Program-made: the position numbers and the translations under genes | Shown here: one piece after another, positions 12,218 to 24,541 of the stretch | How the letters are laid out: every line of letters starts with the position of its first letter | Position numbering within the stretch: position 1 is the stretch's first letter | The notes under the pieces: model-generated | What the model saw: the letters and a program-made list of their open reading frames with translations, nothing else | Told to the model about the DNA's origin: nothing | Databases searched by the model: none | Assembly (NCBI GenBank): GCA_024036415.1 | Contig: JAMWET010003871.1 | Location: 349,501-413,500 of the forward strand | Source of the DNA: Prochilodus magdalenae | Taxonomy: Eukaryota > Chordata > Actinopteri > Characiformes > Prochilodontidae | DNA length: 64,000 nucleotides | Reading direction: 5' to 3'

Positions 12218-12725
12218 CTCTAGAGAACCCTTTGTGATGACAGTGCACTGTTCTTCGTTCAGAGTGGTGTGATCCCTTGCCGTTTCTTTTCAGTATTGCT
12301 CAGAAAGAGCTCTCTGTCTGTCATAGGATTTCATATATTTGTATTTGACTCTTTGGTGAGCTCATTTACGTTACACTGATAACCAGTTTGACTGATTAAA
12401 GGATGTTACTACAGTGTTATATGAGGGCTGTAGGAAATGTATGAGGCCACCAGATGGCAGCCATGTATGAATATTGGAATGTGTACACTCCACACCAAGT
12501 ATTAATGAAAACTCAATGGAAAGTCATTTTTTAAGGTTTGCTCCTACTCGGTGTGTGTTTTTACAGGACATGGAGTCACAGTAAAGAAACGTACCCAAGG
12601 CAGCGGCCCATCAGCTTTAAAATGAATCTAATGCTCATACAGAACTACACTGTGGGCTGCAGGGAACGCCATCTTGGCTCTGGTTACCATGGCATTCCGC
12701 CTTAGCTTCCTGGGCTATGGAGTAT

Positions 12726-12730
<5 letters not shown>

Positions 12731-12792
<62 letters not shown>
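12731..12792. repeat. (TG)25 (AG)6 compound microsatellite
   Basis: There are about 25 uninterrupted TG units followed by 6 AG units. It lies about 2.8 kb upstream of the syngap1 start codon and is likely polymorphic. Long TG tracts can adopt Z-DNA; whether this one matters is unknown. Confidence 0.95.
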
Positions 12793-14103
12793 TCTGTATT
12801 TACCTCTTTATGTGGACCAAAGATCCACAGGTTGATATCATTCCTGTTAAAACTTTGACATTTTAGGGACATTTCTAGGCATTTCTGGTTTTTCATTGCA
12901 AGGACTTTCCTTTAAAAAATCTGCAGGAAAGCACAGGAATATATTTTAATATAACCCATTTTAAAAAAAACCCTTTCATTACCTTGGTTATTCTTAACCG
13001 CTAATTGCATATAGAGAACACACTCCATTTACGCTTGTTAAAGTTAACAGTCGTGTGATCAAGTCAACTCGATGTTCCAGTAGTGTGAAGTTCCAGAGTA
13101 AGCATATCCTAAGTTACCTGACCTTTCAGAGTGCTGTATGAAAACCTGAGGATAGTTACTGTTGACATTAGCTAACCCAAACCCTCCTAGTATTATCCTA
13201 GTATACTGTAACAGGCCACTTTCATAGCATTATAGCCATTACATAATCATTGTTGCTGTACATTGTGCTTTCATTACTGACCTCAAGCTCAAACCTGGTT
13301 AAAGCTAACCGCACTAAAAACCTGGTGGTTGTACGATAGTCAAATATAGTATATGTTTATTTTTGGCAAATGTTTTTTAGTTTTAAACAGGCATCTCAAT
13401 ACAAGCCTTAACAAAGACAGAAAGAAGACCCAGCACCACACAACACAGCATGGCTGCATCTCAGTTGTGTACTACATGCTAATACTACACAGTATATACT
13501 CTGTATTAGTCTTAATAGTACGAGTTCGGCATGCTAGTACCCACAATATTAGCGTACTACATTATTTCTTACTAACAGGAAGTGATGAACCATACGTCTC
13601 TCCAAGCCGGACTCAGAAGCCGAACAGAGGCAGAGGTTTTCTTATAAAGGGCTGTTTTGACAGATTGGGGTTGAACTCATAATTAAAAACCCACCAACAC
13701 AACCATTGTTGCATCAATGTTTGTCACTTTTCCCAAAATTTCCAGATCGCAAAAAGCTCCTCCAATTCCGTTTCCTGTTGCATTGTGGGATAATAGCATT
13801 TATTATTACCACACTCAAATTTTGACTGGTTCTACATGTGCAATTGTGGATTTCTGAGTATTCTTGATTTTTATATTTTTCTCTAATAGCTTTTCTAAGT
13901 ATATTGACAGTATTTAAAGAACACATAATTAGGCCAGTTTAACTGGATTTAGTGCAGCACCGTTTGTAAAATCCTTGTAGTTGTGGTTTTATTATTATTG
14001 TTGTTGTCTGTATTATTATAGTGTTTTTTATATGAGGCACTACCGGTTCTATTAGCACCACTTTATTTTTTTAGTTTTTGGCTCAAGTTGACCCTGATTC
14101 TGG

Positions 14104-14385
14104 CCCCCATCTGGCCCACATGGATAGACAGCACTTGAGTGGACCGCTCCGTTGCAAGATGTGGGCCACATACACTCCAGATTAGGGCCACACTACAGCC
14201 AAATGTAGCCAACTCTGCTGTATCTCTGCCAGAAGCGGACCAGATCTGTTTTGGGACAGGTGGGCCTAATGTCTGTTTTGAATATGTGGCCCACCTTTGG
14301 CTTATAGCATGTTGCCAGTTCTGACAGTGGGCAAACAGTAACATATCTTTGCCAGATGTGGCAAACATCTGCATGCTATCTGGGG
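14104..14385. repeat. Degenerate repeat built on TGGCCCACAT-like motifs
   Basis: Short motifs recur in both orientations: tctggcccacat, gatgtgggccacat, tgtggcccacc and ccagatgtggcaaacatctg. This pattern is typical of an interspersed fish repeat rich in tggccc words. No coding content was seen, and the family was not identified. Confidence 0.45.
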
Positions 14386-14619
14386 TCTTTTGGTTCCATT
14401 GACTTACATTAGCCCTAAAGCATGTTTCGTCCTTCTGCTGTTAGGTTATTATATCAGAAAAACGATGCAGCGATATACACCGATCAGCCATAATGGTAAG
14501 ACCACCTCTCGGTGTGTATATAAAGTATACATATTCCTCGAGCCCTTTAATGACACTGTCGTGTTGGCCGTTAGTTACACAGTTGTGAATGTAAAGTCCC
14601 CACACAGACAGCAATACAA

Positions 14620-15493
14620 ACGTTTCCGCGTGAGCTAGAAAGCCAGAGATGTCTGTTCGCCGTGGCCTGGCACATTTAAATGACGGCAATATCCGCTAAC
14701 GGCACGCTAAATTAAGTTAGGTAAAACGGCGCTCGCTCTTCACACGGTTTAGCTGGACTGCCCAACGAGTCTAATCCGTCGGTCCTCAGAGAGCGTTTGC
14801 TATCTCGTGCGCTGCTAACGGTCAGCCCGGCAGCCCATCACCAGTTGAACGGCGAAAACTTCAGCATCACAGCGGCTTCTTGAACAGGCCTAGTAACCCA
14901 CACTCATACATTAGACATATTCGGGGCGTGTGAGAAATATGCCAAGACGTAGGCTCCTCTCTCTCTCTCGTGCGCGCGCGCGCTGTGTGGGAACGCTGGA
15001 GCGTTTGAAAAATAACCGTTAACGGCCATTCGGCTGGCGTTAGCCGGAGATGCTAACACTTTAAGCGGGGAGAGGAGAGGGACACGGACCGCATATAGAT
15101 TTAAAACTGAAAAACAGACAGGCGGCACACTCCCTCCTCCACCTTCTCCCCCCTCCTCCTCCTCTCTCTCCCTCTCCCTCTCTCTCTCCTTTCCCCTTTA
15201 CCACTATCGGCGCGTGTCACTATTTGTGAACACTACATTTCAAGAGCCGACTTTCACGCTAACGAACGACTGGATTATAATTCTCTCTTTCTGTTCATTC
15301 TTTATTTTTTGTGGAAAAAAATGTTATCTTTTCCACACTGGAACACTGCTCTGCGTCGACGCAGCCAATGACCAGCAGGTTATTCTTTTTCCTTCTCTCT
15401 TTTCGTCTCTCCAGCGCTGAGGGATATTTTAGCTAGCCTTAGCATGCCGAGAAACTGAAGAGACACGGGTACCGCGTTCAATGCCGTTGGAAC
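14620..15493 (+). promoter_or_regulatory. syngap1: CpG-rich promoter and 5' leader of syngap1
   Basis: CpG dinucleotides jump to roughly 58 by eye in about 870 bp, including a gcgcgcgcgcgc run near 14,972, against sparse CpG in the rest of the window. The block ends at the syngap1 start codon. A TATA-like catatagatttaaaa lies at about 15,092-15,106, followed by a pyrimidine-rich stretch at 15,127-15,200. The transcription start is not determinable from sequence. A good splice acceptor (long pyrimidine tract, AG at 15,413-15,414) means the first coding exon could instead begin at 15,415, with a separate non-coding exon upstream. Confidence 0.7.
15321..15458 (+). other. Upstream open reading frames in the syngap1 leader
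   Basis: If the leader is unspliced, three short ATG-started frames precede the main start: 15,321-15,371 (16 codons), 15,368-15,436 (22 codons, beginning MTSRLFFFLLSF) and 15,444-15,458 (MPRN). The last has A at -3 and ends 35 nt before the main ATG. Such frames usually lower initiation at the main start. They count only if the transcription start is far enough upstream. Confidence 0.4.
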
Positions 15494-15515
15494 ATGTCCT
15501 ATGTTCCCTTTCAAG
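15494..15515 (+). CDS. syngap1: syngap1 first coding exon (start codon; encodes MSYVPFQ)
   Basis: SynGAP is a postsynaptic GTPase-activating protein for Ras and Rap, abundant in excitatory synapses and bound to PSD-95. The exon encodes MSYVPFQ plus one base and ends at a strong donor (AAG|GTAAGA). Joined to 56,100 it reads MSYVPFQDARYAVPPSYRPQ, matching the mammalian N-terminus that starts MSYAPFRD, with the phase-1 splice falling in the same Asp codon. I chose the ATG at 15,494 because it has A at -3 and an in-frame TAG at 15,440-15,442 excludes an upstream start in this exon. It corresponds to an internal Met about 16 residues into the longest mammalian isoform. An out-of-frame ATG at 15,481 overlaps it. 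Teleosts have syngap1a and syngap1b; which one this is cannot be told here. Confidence 0.86.
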
Positions 15516-15546
15516 GTAAGAGAAGTGATATATTTCAACACCGCAT

Positions 15547-15593
15547 CTCTCTCTCTCTCTCACACACACACACACTCTCCCTCCCCCCTTTCC

Positions 15594-15640
<47 letters not shown>
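15547..15640. repeat. (CT)n/(CA)n microsatellite just inside syngap1 intron 1
   Basis: About 7 CT and 8 CA units lie at 15,547-15,575. A run of about 21 CT units follows at 15,597-15,639. The tract begins only about 30 bp after the exon 1 donor, so length changes might affect splicing or promoter-proximal chromatin. Confidence 0.95.
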
Positions 15641-15642
<2 letters not shown>

Positions 15643-16018
15643 CTTGCGCTAGTGCCACCAACAGCTAATGGTACCTAACCTGCTCTCTCTCTCTCCACTG
15701 TGGAGCATTGCTATCATTTCGTGTCACTCCACTACGTCCAAGTCAACCACTCAGTGTTATGGTAATCCATCTGTGGCCCTGCTTTCCTTTTTTTCTTTTC
15801 TTTTCTTTTTGCTGGACTGAGCAAACTGCCAGCGGGGGAATCGCTGCTTTAAGCCAGATCAGCTTGAAACACTTGTGTTGTTAATTCTCGCCCCCTCTCT
15901 GCTGCTTAACAAGTATGGAAGGCACCATTGCATTGGGGGCACTTCTACTCCCTTCTCCCCACATTTGGGCTGTATGGTCCATGCAGAAGTAAGTAGTGTC
16001 CACTGAGATTGCCACAGC

Positions 16019-16056
16019 TGGAGGAGGAGGAGGAGGAGGAGGAGGGGGGTGGGGGG
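16019..16056. repeat. (GGA)n followed by G-runs
   Basis: About 8 GAG/GGA units run into ggaggggggtggggggtt. The G-runs could form a G-quadruplex on the plus strand. Poly-Gly or poly-Pro frames across it are artefacts. Confidence 0.9.
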
Positions 16057-18889
16057 TTACTCTCATATCCCTTCCTGACCAGTTGGGATGGTGCAGCCGT
16101 GACAGCAACATCAGCACTTTGAGCCAAAATATTCTCATACATTTGGACATACTGGCAAAATTGTCTGGTCAGGAACCGCTAAACAGCCCAAAATGTCAGA
16201 AGGTAAGTAGCCTCGCCTGCTCGACTTTTGGTTCTTCAGTCTTAATGGCAGCCTGGTACTATTTTAGTCAGTTGTATAACGCCGGTTCTAATTCTAGGAT
16301 TGGTGATTCATTGTGGAGAAGTGTTAGGGATGCTGAACTGCACATTAGCTGGCTCTAGTAGGCTTCTGCATCTCTTCTGGAATGAAGATAGTAGTGTGTT
16401 ACATAATATAATCTGAGAAGATGAGCGAAGCGTCAGGGAAGATTCCAGATGATAGGATTGCTCTGTTGTGAAAGTTAGTTAAAGGGAGAAGCGATTTCTT
16501 TGAGTCAGTTCAGCGGGAGCTTGAAAGACGGTGTGAGAACATGGACTTTTTCTGAAGGAAAGAGGACAAGAACAGTGACCTTTTCTAAAGCTTACAAGCA
16601 TTGTAACATTGTGTACAGTTATTACCTATGTTGTTGTAACGTTTGTTGTCCATGGGAGAGTTTTGTGTAAAGAACTGACACTGCAGCGTACCGAAAAAGG
16701 GGTGCCAACAACTGGCCAAAGTTCATTTGTTGTAGCTGTAGTAGTGTGATTGACTAAATGATTATATGTCGAAATCCCAATTGAAAGTGCCAAATTCAAA
16801 GAACAAGAGCTGCAATTTTTGAACATAGGCTTTTGTATCAAAACCATATCAGAGCTTGTAAACTGCCGGTAGATGAGTAAGACCAACCAGAAGCAGCCAA
16901 ACACACTAGCCTATGTGCTGTGACATCACAACCACGGCTAACTGAGAAAAGGGGTGCTCTTTTCTTACTGACCAAATAACAGCCCTGGAAAAGAATTCCC
17001 TGAAAGTAATAGCCATTTGTAATCGCAATACTGTTTGGAAAAATCAGCCCTAGGTTCAGCCCTAGTCTGCCAGTAGGGTCAGATATTCGAGATTTAGGAG
17101 TCAAATGTGTTTTCTGTTTATTAGTCAATGGGACGACTGTGGCATGCTGCCATTTTTCAGGTTTAAAACTGAAGCTATACAATACCATTGAATACTTAGC
17201 CGGAATGTATGTACCATATCCTACAGCTTAAAGTGGGAACAGAATCTATTCAGGGTGTAATAACTGGATGATATCGTGTGTTCCCAACAAACAGAAGGTA
17301 ACCTGATGTAGTCATACGATTAACAAAGAGCATTTGTTATGGGTTGCTTCAGCTAAATGGACCACAGGTAGACATACTCTTTTCTCAAGGAGCTGTCCTA
17401 GATTGACTACATGTAACTGAGCCGACAGGCAGCACTGTCAACTGACTTTTTAAGTAATGAGAAAACCTTAAGGATATCTCTGTGAAGCGCTGAACAAATT
17501 TGCCACGTAGGACTGATCTACAATTAATGGCCCTTACAAGCTATTGAGCACCTTACAGGCTGACAGTGAATTTCTGATGGCCTTACACAGAAGTCAGAAA
17601 ATTCAGTCGTTTAGCAAAGGAAGCAGTCTGTGTTGTTCATACACAGTATTGTGTTGGACTTTACTTTGGGTTTTGAATTTTAAGCTCTGATCATAGTTAA
17701 AAGACGTTCTAAAAGAAGCTCAGCCAGCGTTTCTTCTGGAATCAGAGGAATTAATTAGGGAGTTTGGCCCATCTTTACTGCAGTAACAGCCTCTGCTGTT
17801 CTGGGAGGGCCTTGGAAGTTTGCTGCCAGAATTTGGTTGCATTTAGTCAGACAAGGTCAAGGTACTGATGTTGGATGGTTAGTTCTATATCATGGAGCTT
17901 CATCACTCCCAAGGACACAGTTCCACTGGTCGACACCCCAAGGCTTTAGAGCCCCTCCAACCAGGCAGTGGGCATGAACACCTTAGGTCCATGTGTGACT
18001 GCTCTAGTGTCCCATTCTACTGACAGTGTTTTTTAATGGAGATTATGTAAGTTATGTTTGCACAGCTGAATGCCTGTGCCACGAATGGATGCGTGTTGAA
18101 GCAAATGGATTAGTTCTTTGGAACTGTTAATGCTTATGGACATATCGTGTACCTGCTGGACAGTATGTGCAAGATGGTGTAGAAACTGCGCAACAGTACT
18201 ATCAGCATGTTTGCTAATGTTTTTTTATTGTCTAGGAAGCTATAAAATCATGCGCACTATAAAAGATCTCGAACTGGGCATCGGAACATTCATTTTCAGA
18301 TAAACGAAATACGTTTGTCCATGCCATTGGCTATGTCGATGTACTCACTTTGCACTATTACATATCCTAGTCTTAATCATATTACTGTCATAATGATTTT
18401 GTATTCAGTGTCATTACTTTTATAAATGAATTCTTCCTGTTATCCTTTTAAAGAGATACTATTCGGTAGGCCTGTCGCAGTGATTATATAATTGCTTGAC
18501 CGCAGTTATTTGAGATGATCACAATCATTAGATTTCACAGTCATATTGCAATCATAAAGTGACGAGGATGGATTTTTATTTGTTATTTGTTGTCAAATAA
18601 CAGAAAACAAAAGAAATCAATATATTCTTCCAACTTTTGTTTTTCAAACTTAAACTAGGTATTATGATATTCATCAATGCTACAGTAAAAACAATGATAT
18701 CAGAATCATATCAGCAAATAATATTTTTTTTGTCCACATTGGCAGATATTTCAAACTGATATTTGATTTTTTATATTAATTTCTATTTAGTGAAGAATGT
18801 TGGGTTTCGAATAAACATTTGAGGATATTGCGCGAAAATCTTGAACCAAGTTACCCCAAATCCAGACAGTGTTATTTTTCTGTAGCAGC

Positions 18890-18891
18890 TG

Positions 18892-18923
<32 letters not shown>
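18890..18923. repeat. (ATA)n microsatellite
   Basis: About 11 ataata-type trinucleotide units occur with no coding context. Confidence 0.95.
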
Positions 18924-18924
<1 letters not shown>

Positions 18925-21700
18925 TGACATAATATTGTTTTAAAAAAAGAGCAGTATTTCCTTTTACTTGTGTCGATGTGCCATGATGGCCAAGTATGTG
19001 TGAGCAGCACCCTGCGTCTACTCCCTGCAGACATACTTCTTGTGTCAGATGACAAAACAAGAGGCCATAAATATTCTTAATATGAAAAAAGAAATGTCTT
19101 TAGATTGATACTCAATTGTCAAAAAAAAATTAGCACTTCTGTGGCTGCCCCCCTTGCAAGTTCTCACGTTAGCAGGCCTGCTGCGCTGAATGCACTGCAT
19201 GATGGTCAGGAGTCACACAACATTACATTTATGATTTAAAATGAATTGTAGGTTTACCAGTTGTGTGGTAATGATGTCAGAGTTCACAACCCTACCAGAC
19301 AGTGATTTGCAGTAATCGATCTAAAAAGCTCTGTTTGGACATACTTCGGAGCAGAACGTAAAGGTCAATGGACAGTAAAACTGTGGAACATCAAAATAAC
19401 GTTGTATATAAGCTAAGTAAGCTGAAGTTTGCCTTCCATTTTGGCTGAAGCAATCTGAGGGCACATTTTGGAAAAAAAAAAACGTTCCACCTCAGTTCCT
19501 CCACAAATTCATTCTCGTGTTAAATCATTTACGCAGCACTGAAACAATGGAAAGTGAAAGCACAGAGTGGAAATTTTAAACTTCTTTACCTCCTGTAGTG
19601 GCAGTGCAGCATGGTGCTGATTTCTTGCGTGCTCCAGAGGACTTGCAACAAGATATCCAATGGTTTGAAAAAATGCCATTTTTACCATAAATTGTTTAAC
19701 TGGTCCAATCCTTACCCATGTGGCAAAAATCTCTGTATACAATATGAATGATCAATCTCGAAATACTAATTTGTTTGTTATATTTTCAGTTAATATAAAA
19801 ACAACAAATACTGTTCCTATTTAGGCAGTTATCATATTTAATAATCTTGGTAATGTGACATCACTTGTGTCAAGGTTCAGCTTCGCTCACCCACTTGACT
19901 TAGGCTAGGATAGTAATGTCAGCTGAGGTAACTTATCATTAGCATTGGTCTGTATAAAAGGGTCGCTGCCTTTTTCTGTGTAAATTTCAATCCATGTGTC
20001 ATCTTCTGTGGCATTCGGTGGTCTCACTATGGCTTTTAACAATGGCTTTTTACCGGCTGGTACGTGTAGTTTGATTATTTGTGGACACTGTGTGACCCGT
20101 TGTGCCCAGTGTGCAGGTTTGCAGGTTTGCAGTTTGCATGCCTGAGATGTAAAGATTCGTACATATAAAATATTGAATTTAGCATTGACATCTGTAGGTA
20201 TGTACATGCACAGACATGTTTATCTACTCATTTGTACATTTTTTGTTTTTTAAGTTATTTTTTTCTACGTTAACACAGAACACATAGCTCAGACAAACAT
20301 ACAATTCATAGGACTAGTGTTTGTTTTTACAATATGTTAAACTTATCAAATACTTAGAAATCCAGCTGTAAAAAATGCATAAAAATGCCATATTTAAATT
20401 TGTTCCATGTTGAATAGGCGTATGTAATTGCCTAAGGGTGTTGGCGCGTAGACTCCTACATCTCAGTGAGATGTTTTTTAAAATAAAAAAGTAAAACATC
20501 TACGAATTTCTAAGACACAGAAATCTCAAATTATTACACACTGACATGTTTCACTCAGGTCAACATTTACGTCAACCAGTTGTAACTCCTCTGGCTTTGG
20601 ATTTAAACAAGCTGAAGAGGCCATCTCCAAATCCAAGTGTGGATGAAAGCCCACATAATAAATCTTTAAGATGGCATTAATCATTTTCGGTCCCATCAGT
20701 TATGAATGTGTGAGTAAAATGTTTATATAGTATTTCAAGATAAAAAATATTTTAAGAGAGAGAAGATATTTGGTGGCAGGCCAAAGAATAATCCCCATAG
20801 TGAGCTGAAGGGTAAGAAGAAAAAAAAACAGCTGGCCAAAACTGTATTAGCTAAACTGAAACTAGTCTTCGAATACTCCAATGGGTTCTTCATATACGAG
20901 TTTCGCTTCCCTGCATTTTAATTCAGTGAAAAGAAATTCTTCACACTAGAGGTCTCAAACCTCCTCTTGTCCATGCACCGCCACCTGTTAGGCAGTATTA
21001 GCATGTCACAAGTGATTTTACATCTGTGTTGAAGTCAGTGACAAATGTGTGGTATCACTTTTTTTTTCTTTTTATGAAAAGATTTTTTGCAATTTTATAA
21101 CATCTAATAAATGTACGTAGTAAAAGATAACTAATAGTATAAATAGTAAAAATGTACTAATAAATGTATAATAACAACAAGAAGCTAAAAATAAGAGTTT
21201 ACAAAAACAATTCTCATTGGAGTCTGGGCAACTCACTAGTACACCAAATCAAACATCCCTTTTGGCCAGCATTGGCCCATGGACCCCCTTTTTGGGCACT
21301 CAAGCCTTTGAGGCTGGAGATGCTGTATATGATGCATTATTACTAACTAAGAAGCAGAACCATCAGCAACCAGTCTTGGAGCACCTAAATTAAGGTGTGG
21401 CAGGACAATCTTTGTTTATGTAGCACATTTTATAGAAGTGTTTAATGCTGTTCCCTATAATTCACAAGGGCTCAAGACGTTCAAATAAAAAGAAAATAAA
21501 ACAGACTTAAATGTGGGACACTGAAGATAAATGATATGAATTGAAAATAAAATACACTTAAATATAGCGTGATAAAGCATAAGAGATTAAATGTAGTCAC
21601 AATGAAGTCATCCAGAGTTTGGCTGCCCTTTCTTTGTGCCCATTTGCGTTCTGATAACCATATTCATGAGGCAGGACTCAGGTCTTATGAATAAGCTTAA

Positions 21701-21775
21701 GGGGGTGTAGCTCTATGGTACAGAGCTTGTTATGTGGAATCTTTTAGCAGACGCTTCTAGACCTTTGATCTCTCC
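21701..21775 (+). pseudogene. tRNA-Ala-like pseudogene or SINE head
   Basis: The 5' part gggggtgtagctctatggta resembles the acceptor stem, D-arm and box A of a tRNA-Ala gene. The 3' part is degraded: the expected box B (GGTTCGANTCC) reads only ctttgatctctcc, and no matching acceptor strand is evident. It is most likely a tRNA pseudogene or the head of a tRNA-derived SINE, not a working tRNA. Confidence 0.35.
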
Positions 21776-22344
21776 TTCAGGTCAACTGACTGCTACAGTA
21801 GTGCACACTTTGCAAAAATGGGTGATTCTACTAGACATGCTGTCCAATACCTGTACATATTTAAGTATGTTTTTTTTTCTCAAATGACATTGGACTTCCG
21901 CTCAAGCCTCACAAAGATACATTGAGTAATGTGTTGATGTTTCAAGTATCCCATGTGGCTTGTTATGAAATAGACCAAGGAATTGGAAGTGTTCTCCTGT
22001 GTCACTGTAGAACAGCACTGCTGTACCAAAGTATTTCTCAGTTTAAGCCCTTATTCTCACAATATTGTTTTTTAATTGTTTAATTAAAAAGGCAGCAACA
22101 AATATTTTAAAGTTTTGCTCATGCTTTCCTATTTCAACACAACATTCTGGTTATTTTAATCCCTTATACATAGGCTGTGTGAGTGCCTAATGTAATAAAA
22201 TAGTAAGTTTGGAAAGCTACTAGACCAGCTGCCATTTTCATTTTGGAAATCAGTAATTCAGCCTGTAATAATGGGATTGCTTAGATCTAAATCTAAAGTA
22301 AAGTAAGCAAATACACCATTTAAAAATGCACATTACAGCAAAAT

Positions 22345-22400
22345 GCACATTACATTTATGGACAACACTTCTATCCAGATCAGCTTACAGTCTGATAATT
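22345..22400 (-). repeat. L2-type SINE/LINE 3' tail fragment
   Basis: Read on the minus strand, agctgatctggatagaagtg followed by ttgtccataaatgtaatg is a mutated form of the common fish 3' tail 'gtaagtcgctctggataagagcgtctgctaaatg'-type sequence. A better plus-strand copy lies at 53,785-53,830. Confidence 0.4.
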
Positions 22401-24251
22401 CTATAGGCACTGTTGAATCAAGCTCCAGTCCGCAGCATGGAGGTTAGATATGCTACTCATGACACCATGTGAACCACACATGCTACTGACTAAGCATCTT
22501 TTTCACATACCAACAAAATCAAAAAAGGAATCTATAGCCTAAGCATCTAAATACAATATTTTTGCCATATAAACTTTAAACGTTAAATACGCCAAATTAA
22601 ATGTCACACAAAATGTAAGGTTTTGTGCATCTATATTTAAAGTGATAACCAGCACCCGTAGAGTACCGGTACCCAACGGAACTTTTTGCAATAAGTACAA
22701 TAATAAGTTAGAAATTTAAATTTGATTTTTTTTAGAGTTTCTTTTAGAGTCTTGTCATGAGGGAATAGCGTGAGCATATTGTGTGATAACCTTCCAAAAG
22801 GTAGGAGTGGGATTGGGAGAAAAAGGTTTTGTACAAGCTTTAAAAAATCTTACATACTGTTACTGTTTGTTTACAGCATTCTGGTAAGGCGTTTTTATTG
22901 ATGCAGCTAGCGGCTCAGTTTTGACTCAGTGGTAGTTTAGAGCTGAGTTAACATCAACCCATGCAAAGATATCAGTTTTCTCATATTTCTTGGTTTGCTG
23001 CTTGCCTGTGCCTTGAAATTTGGCACCAATTGATTTAACGTGAATCAGTACTTGGTTCTGCTGATGGCTGGTACCCTTAGAAGTACTAAGTTGGGTACCC
23101 AAACATTAGTGTAGTAAGACATAGTAGATTCCTTTTTAATTGCTATAATAATAAATAGCTCAATTTGAGAATAGTTTATCCAGCATTTGAGTGCATAGTG
23201 CAAAACTCTAAAATACCGCAGTTTGTGACTTCTTTTCCAGTATCTTTTTTTTTGTTTCTGTGGAAAATGTGACATATCATGTGTTAAGAAAATGAGAGCA
23301 GGGACCTTTGAGTGTAAGGACTACTGTCTAAAAAGCTTGCAGCTCTCTTCCCCAAAGGAGCAGAATTACTCTTCAGAGAGCTTAAATGCTGATATCAGGT
23401 GCGTGACATAAGAAGCCCACTAAAACCAAGTGCAGAGAAGAGGTGTTGTGGTAAGGAATAGACCACATTCTGGGTCTAATTCAAATTTGCACATAAGAGT
23501 GTTTAGCCCAAAGCATAACTTAATGCTCCTTGGCAGAAAAAAAGGACTCAGTCATTTGATTTAAGTTTGTGGTTCCTTTCTGCCAAAAGGTCATTCAGAG
23601 CTCAAAAAATGATGGGGCTTACCCTTCACAGATAATGATACCACAAGCTCTAGGCATCTGAGAGTGGAATCACAGTGTATGGCGCGATTCAGCACAAAGA
23701 AATATAAAAGTGTGGGAAAAAGTCCATGAGACCAAGACCATGCATTTGGCTCAGCTGCATGTTCCTGATTGTGATTGTAAATTCTGATGTGATGCACAAT
23801 TCTATAGAAAGAGCTTATTTATTTGTAATATGTATTTTTATTTTTATCATCAGAAAAAAGCAGAATCCAGTATTCAGTGTGCCCACTCTTTGCAGCTTCC
23901 ATACTTTACTGAACAGACTAACTTTCAGTTAGATTTTCAGAGAAATCTATATTCCCCACCTCTAAAGTTAAGTCTTTAGAAGTTTGCATTTTCTGCTTCT
24001 CACAATCCACATAATCCATAACACATTCAGTGATGTCATTGTCTGGGCTGCAGGTGGGTCAGTTCTAAAGACATCAGCAGCTACTTTGTTTGATCAGTAT
24101 TTTTCCTTCCTTTTTGTGTAAAAAACACTGAAATACTATGCTATACTAATGATATGCGTATGCTTAGTAGGACCAACATGTCGTACCAATTATTAGAACA
24201 CTGGAACAGTCACTTGAAACATGGCTTACAGGCTACATGCTACAGTCTATT

Positions 24252-24541
24252 AAGGCTGTGACGGTATTAATTGATAAATACACAATGGTCTAATATAAAG
24301 CTCTAATATACACACCTATAGTGGTGAACCTGTTCAGCAAATCACCCTGAAAATTATTCACTTTGAATGAAGCAACACCCATAGTGAGAAAATTTCGAAG
24401 AGCACGGCCACATGGGGGGTTGGAGGTGTCGGCAGTGTGTTATTTTTGGTGCGCCCCCTCGCACCACTTACAGTCATCAAATACTCGATAAGGATCACAT
24501 GACCGCGTTTTTTGCGGTAATGCAGTTACTGTCACAGCCCT
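24252..24541. mobile_element. Short MITE with GGCTGTGACxGTA ends
   Basis: The left end aaggctgtgacggtatt and the reverse complement of the right end, agggctgtgacagtaac, match at 13 of 17 positions. The interior (about 255 bp) has no transposase frame. The ends recall a common hAT-like MITE group in fish. No target-site duplication was found. Confidence 0.5.

Larger units (their letters stand above)
668..14620. other. Intergenic region between phf1 and syngap1
   Basis: No coding exon was recognised on either strand over about 14 kb. CUTA, which separates PHF1 and SYNGAP1 in human, was not found. Transposon fossils, an old duplication and microsatellites are listed separately. Stretches where I see no assignable feature are 702-2,046, 2,626-5,575, 10,690-11,674 and 12,793-14,100. 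The part 8,150-9,760 has enhancer-like composition and is treated under findings. Confidence 0.7.

Noticed and set aside
12702..12896. Minus-strand frame with a long Thr-His run
   Set aside because: It is a translation of the TG microsatellite.
13449..13600. Possible MITE end (ggctgcatctcagttgtgtac) with recurring tactac words; similar words at 60,510-60,690
   Set aside because: A matching inverted end could not be placed for either stretch, so the borders and family are unsupported.
15996..16358. 120-codon plus frame with poly-Gly, and poly-Pro/poly-Ser frames on the minus strand
   Set aside because: They are translations of the GGA microsatellite with random flanks.
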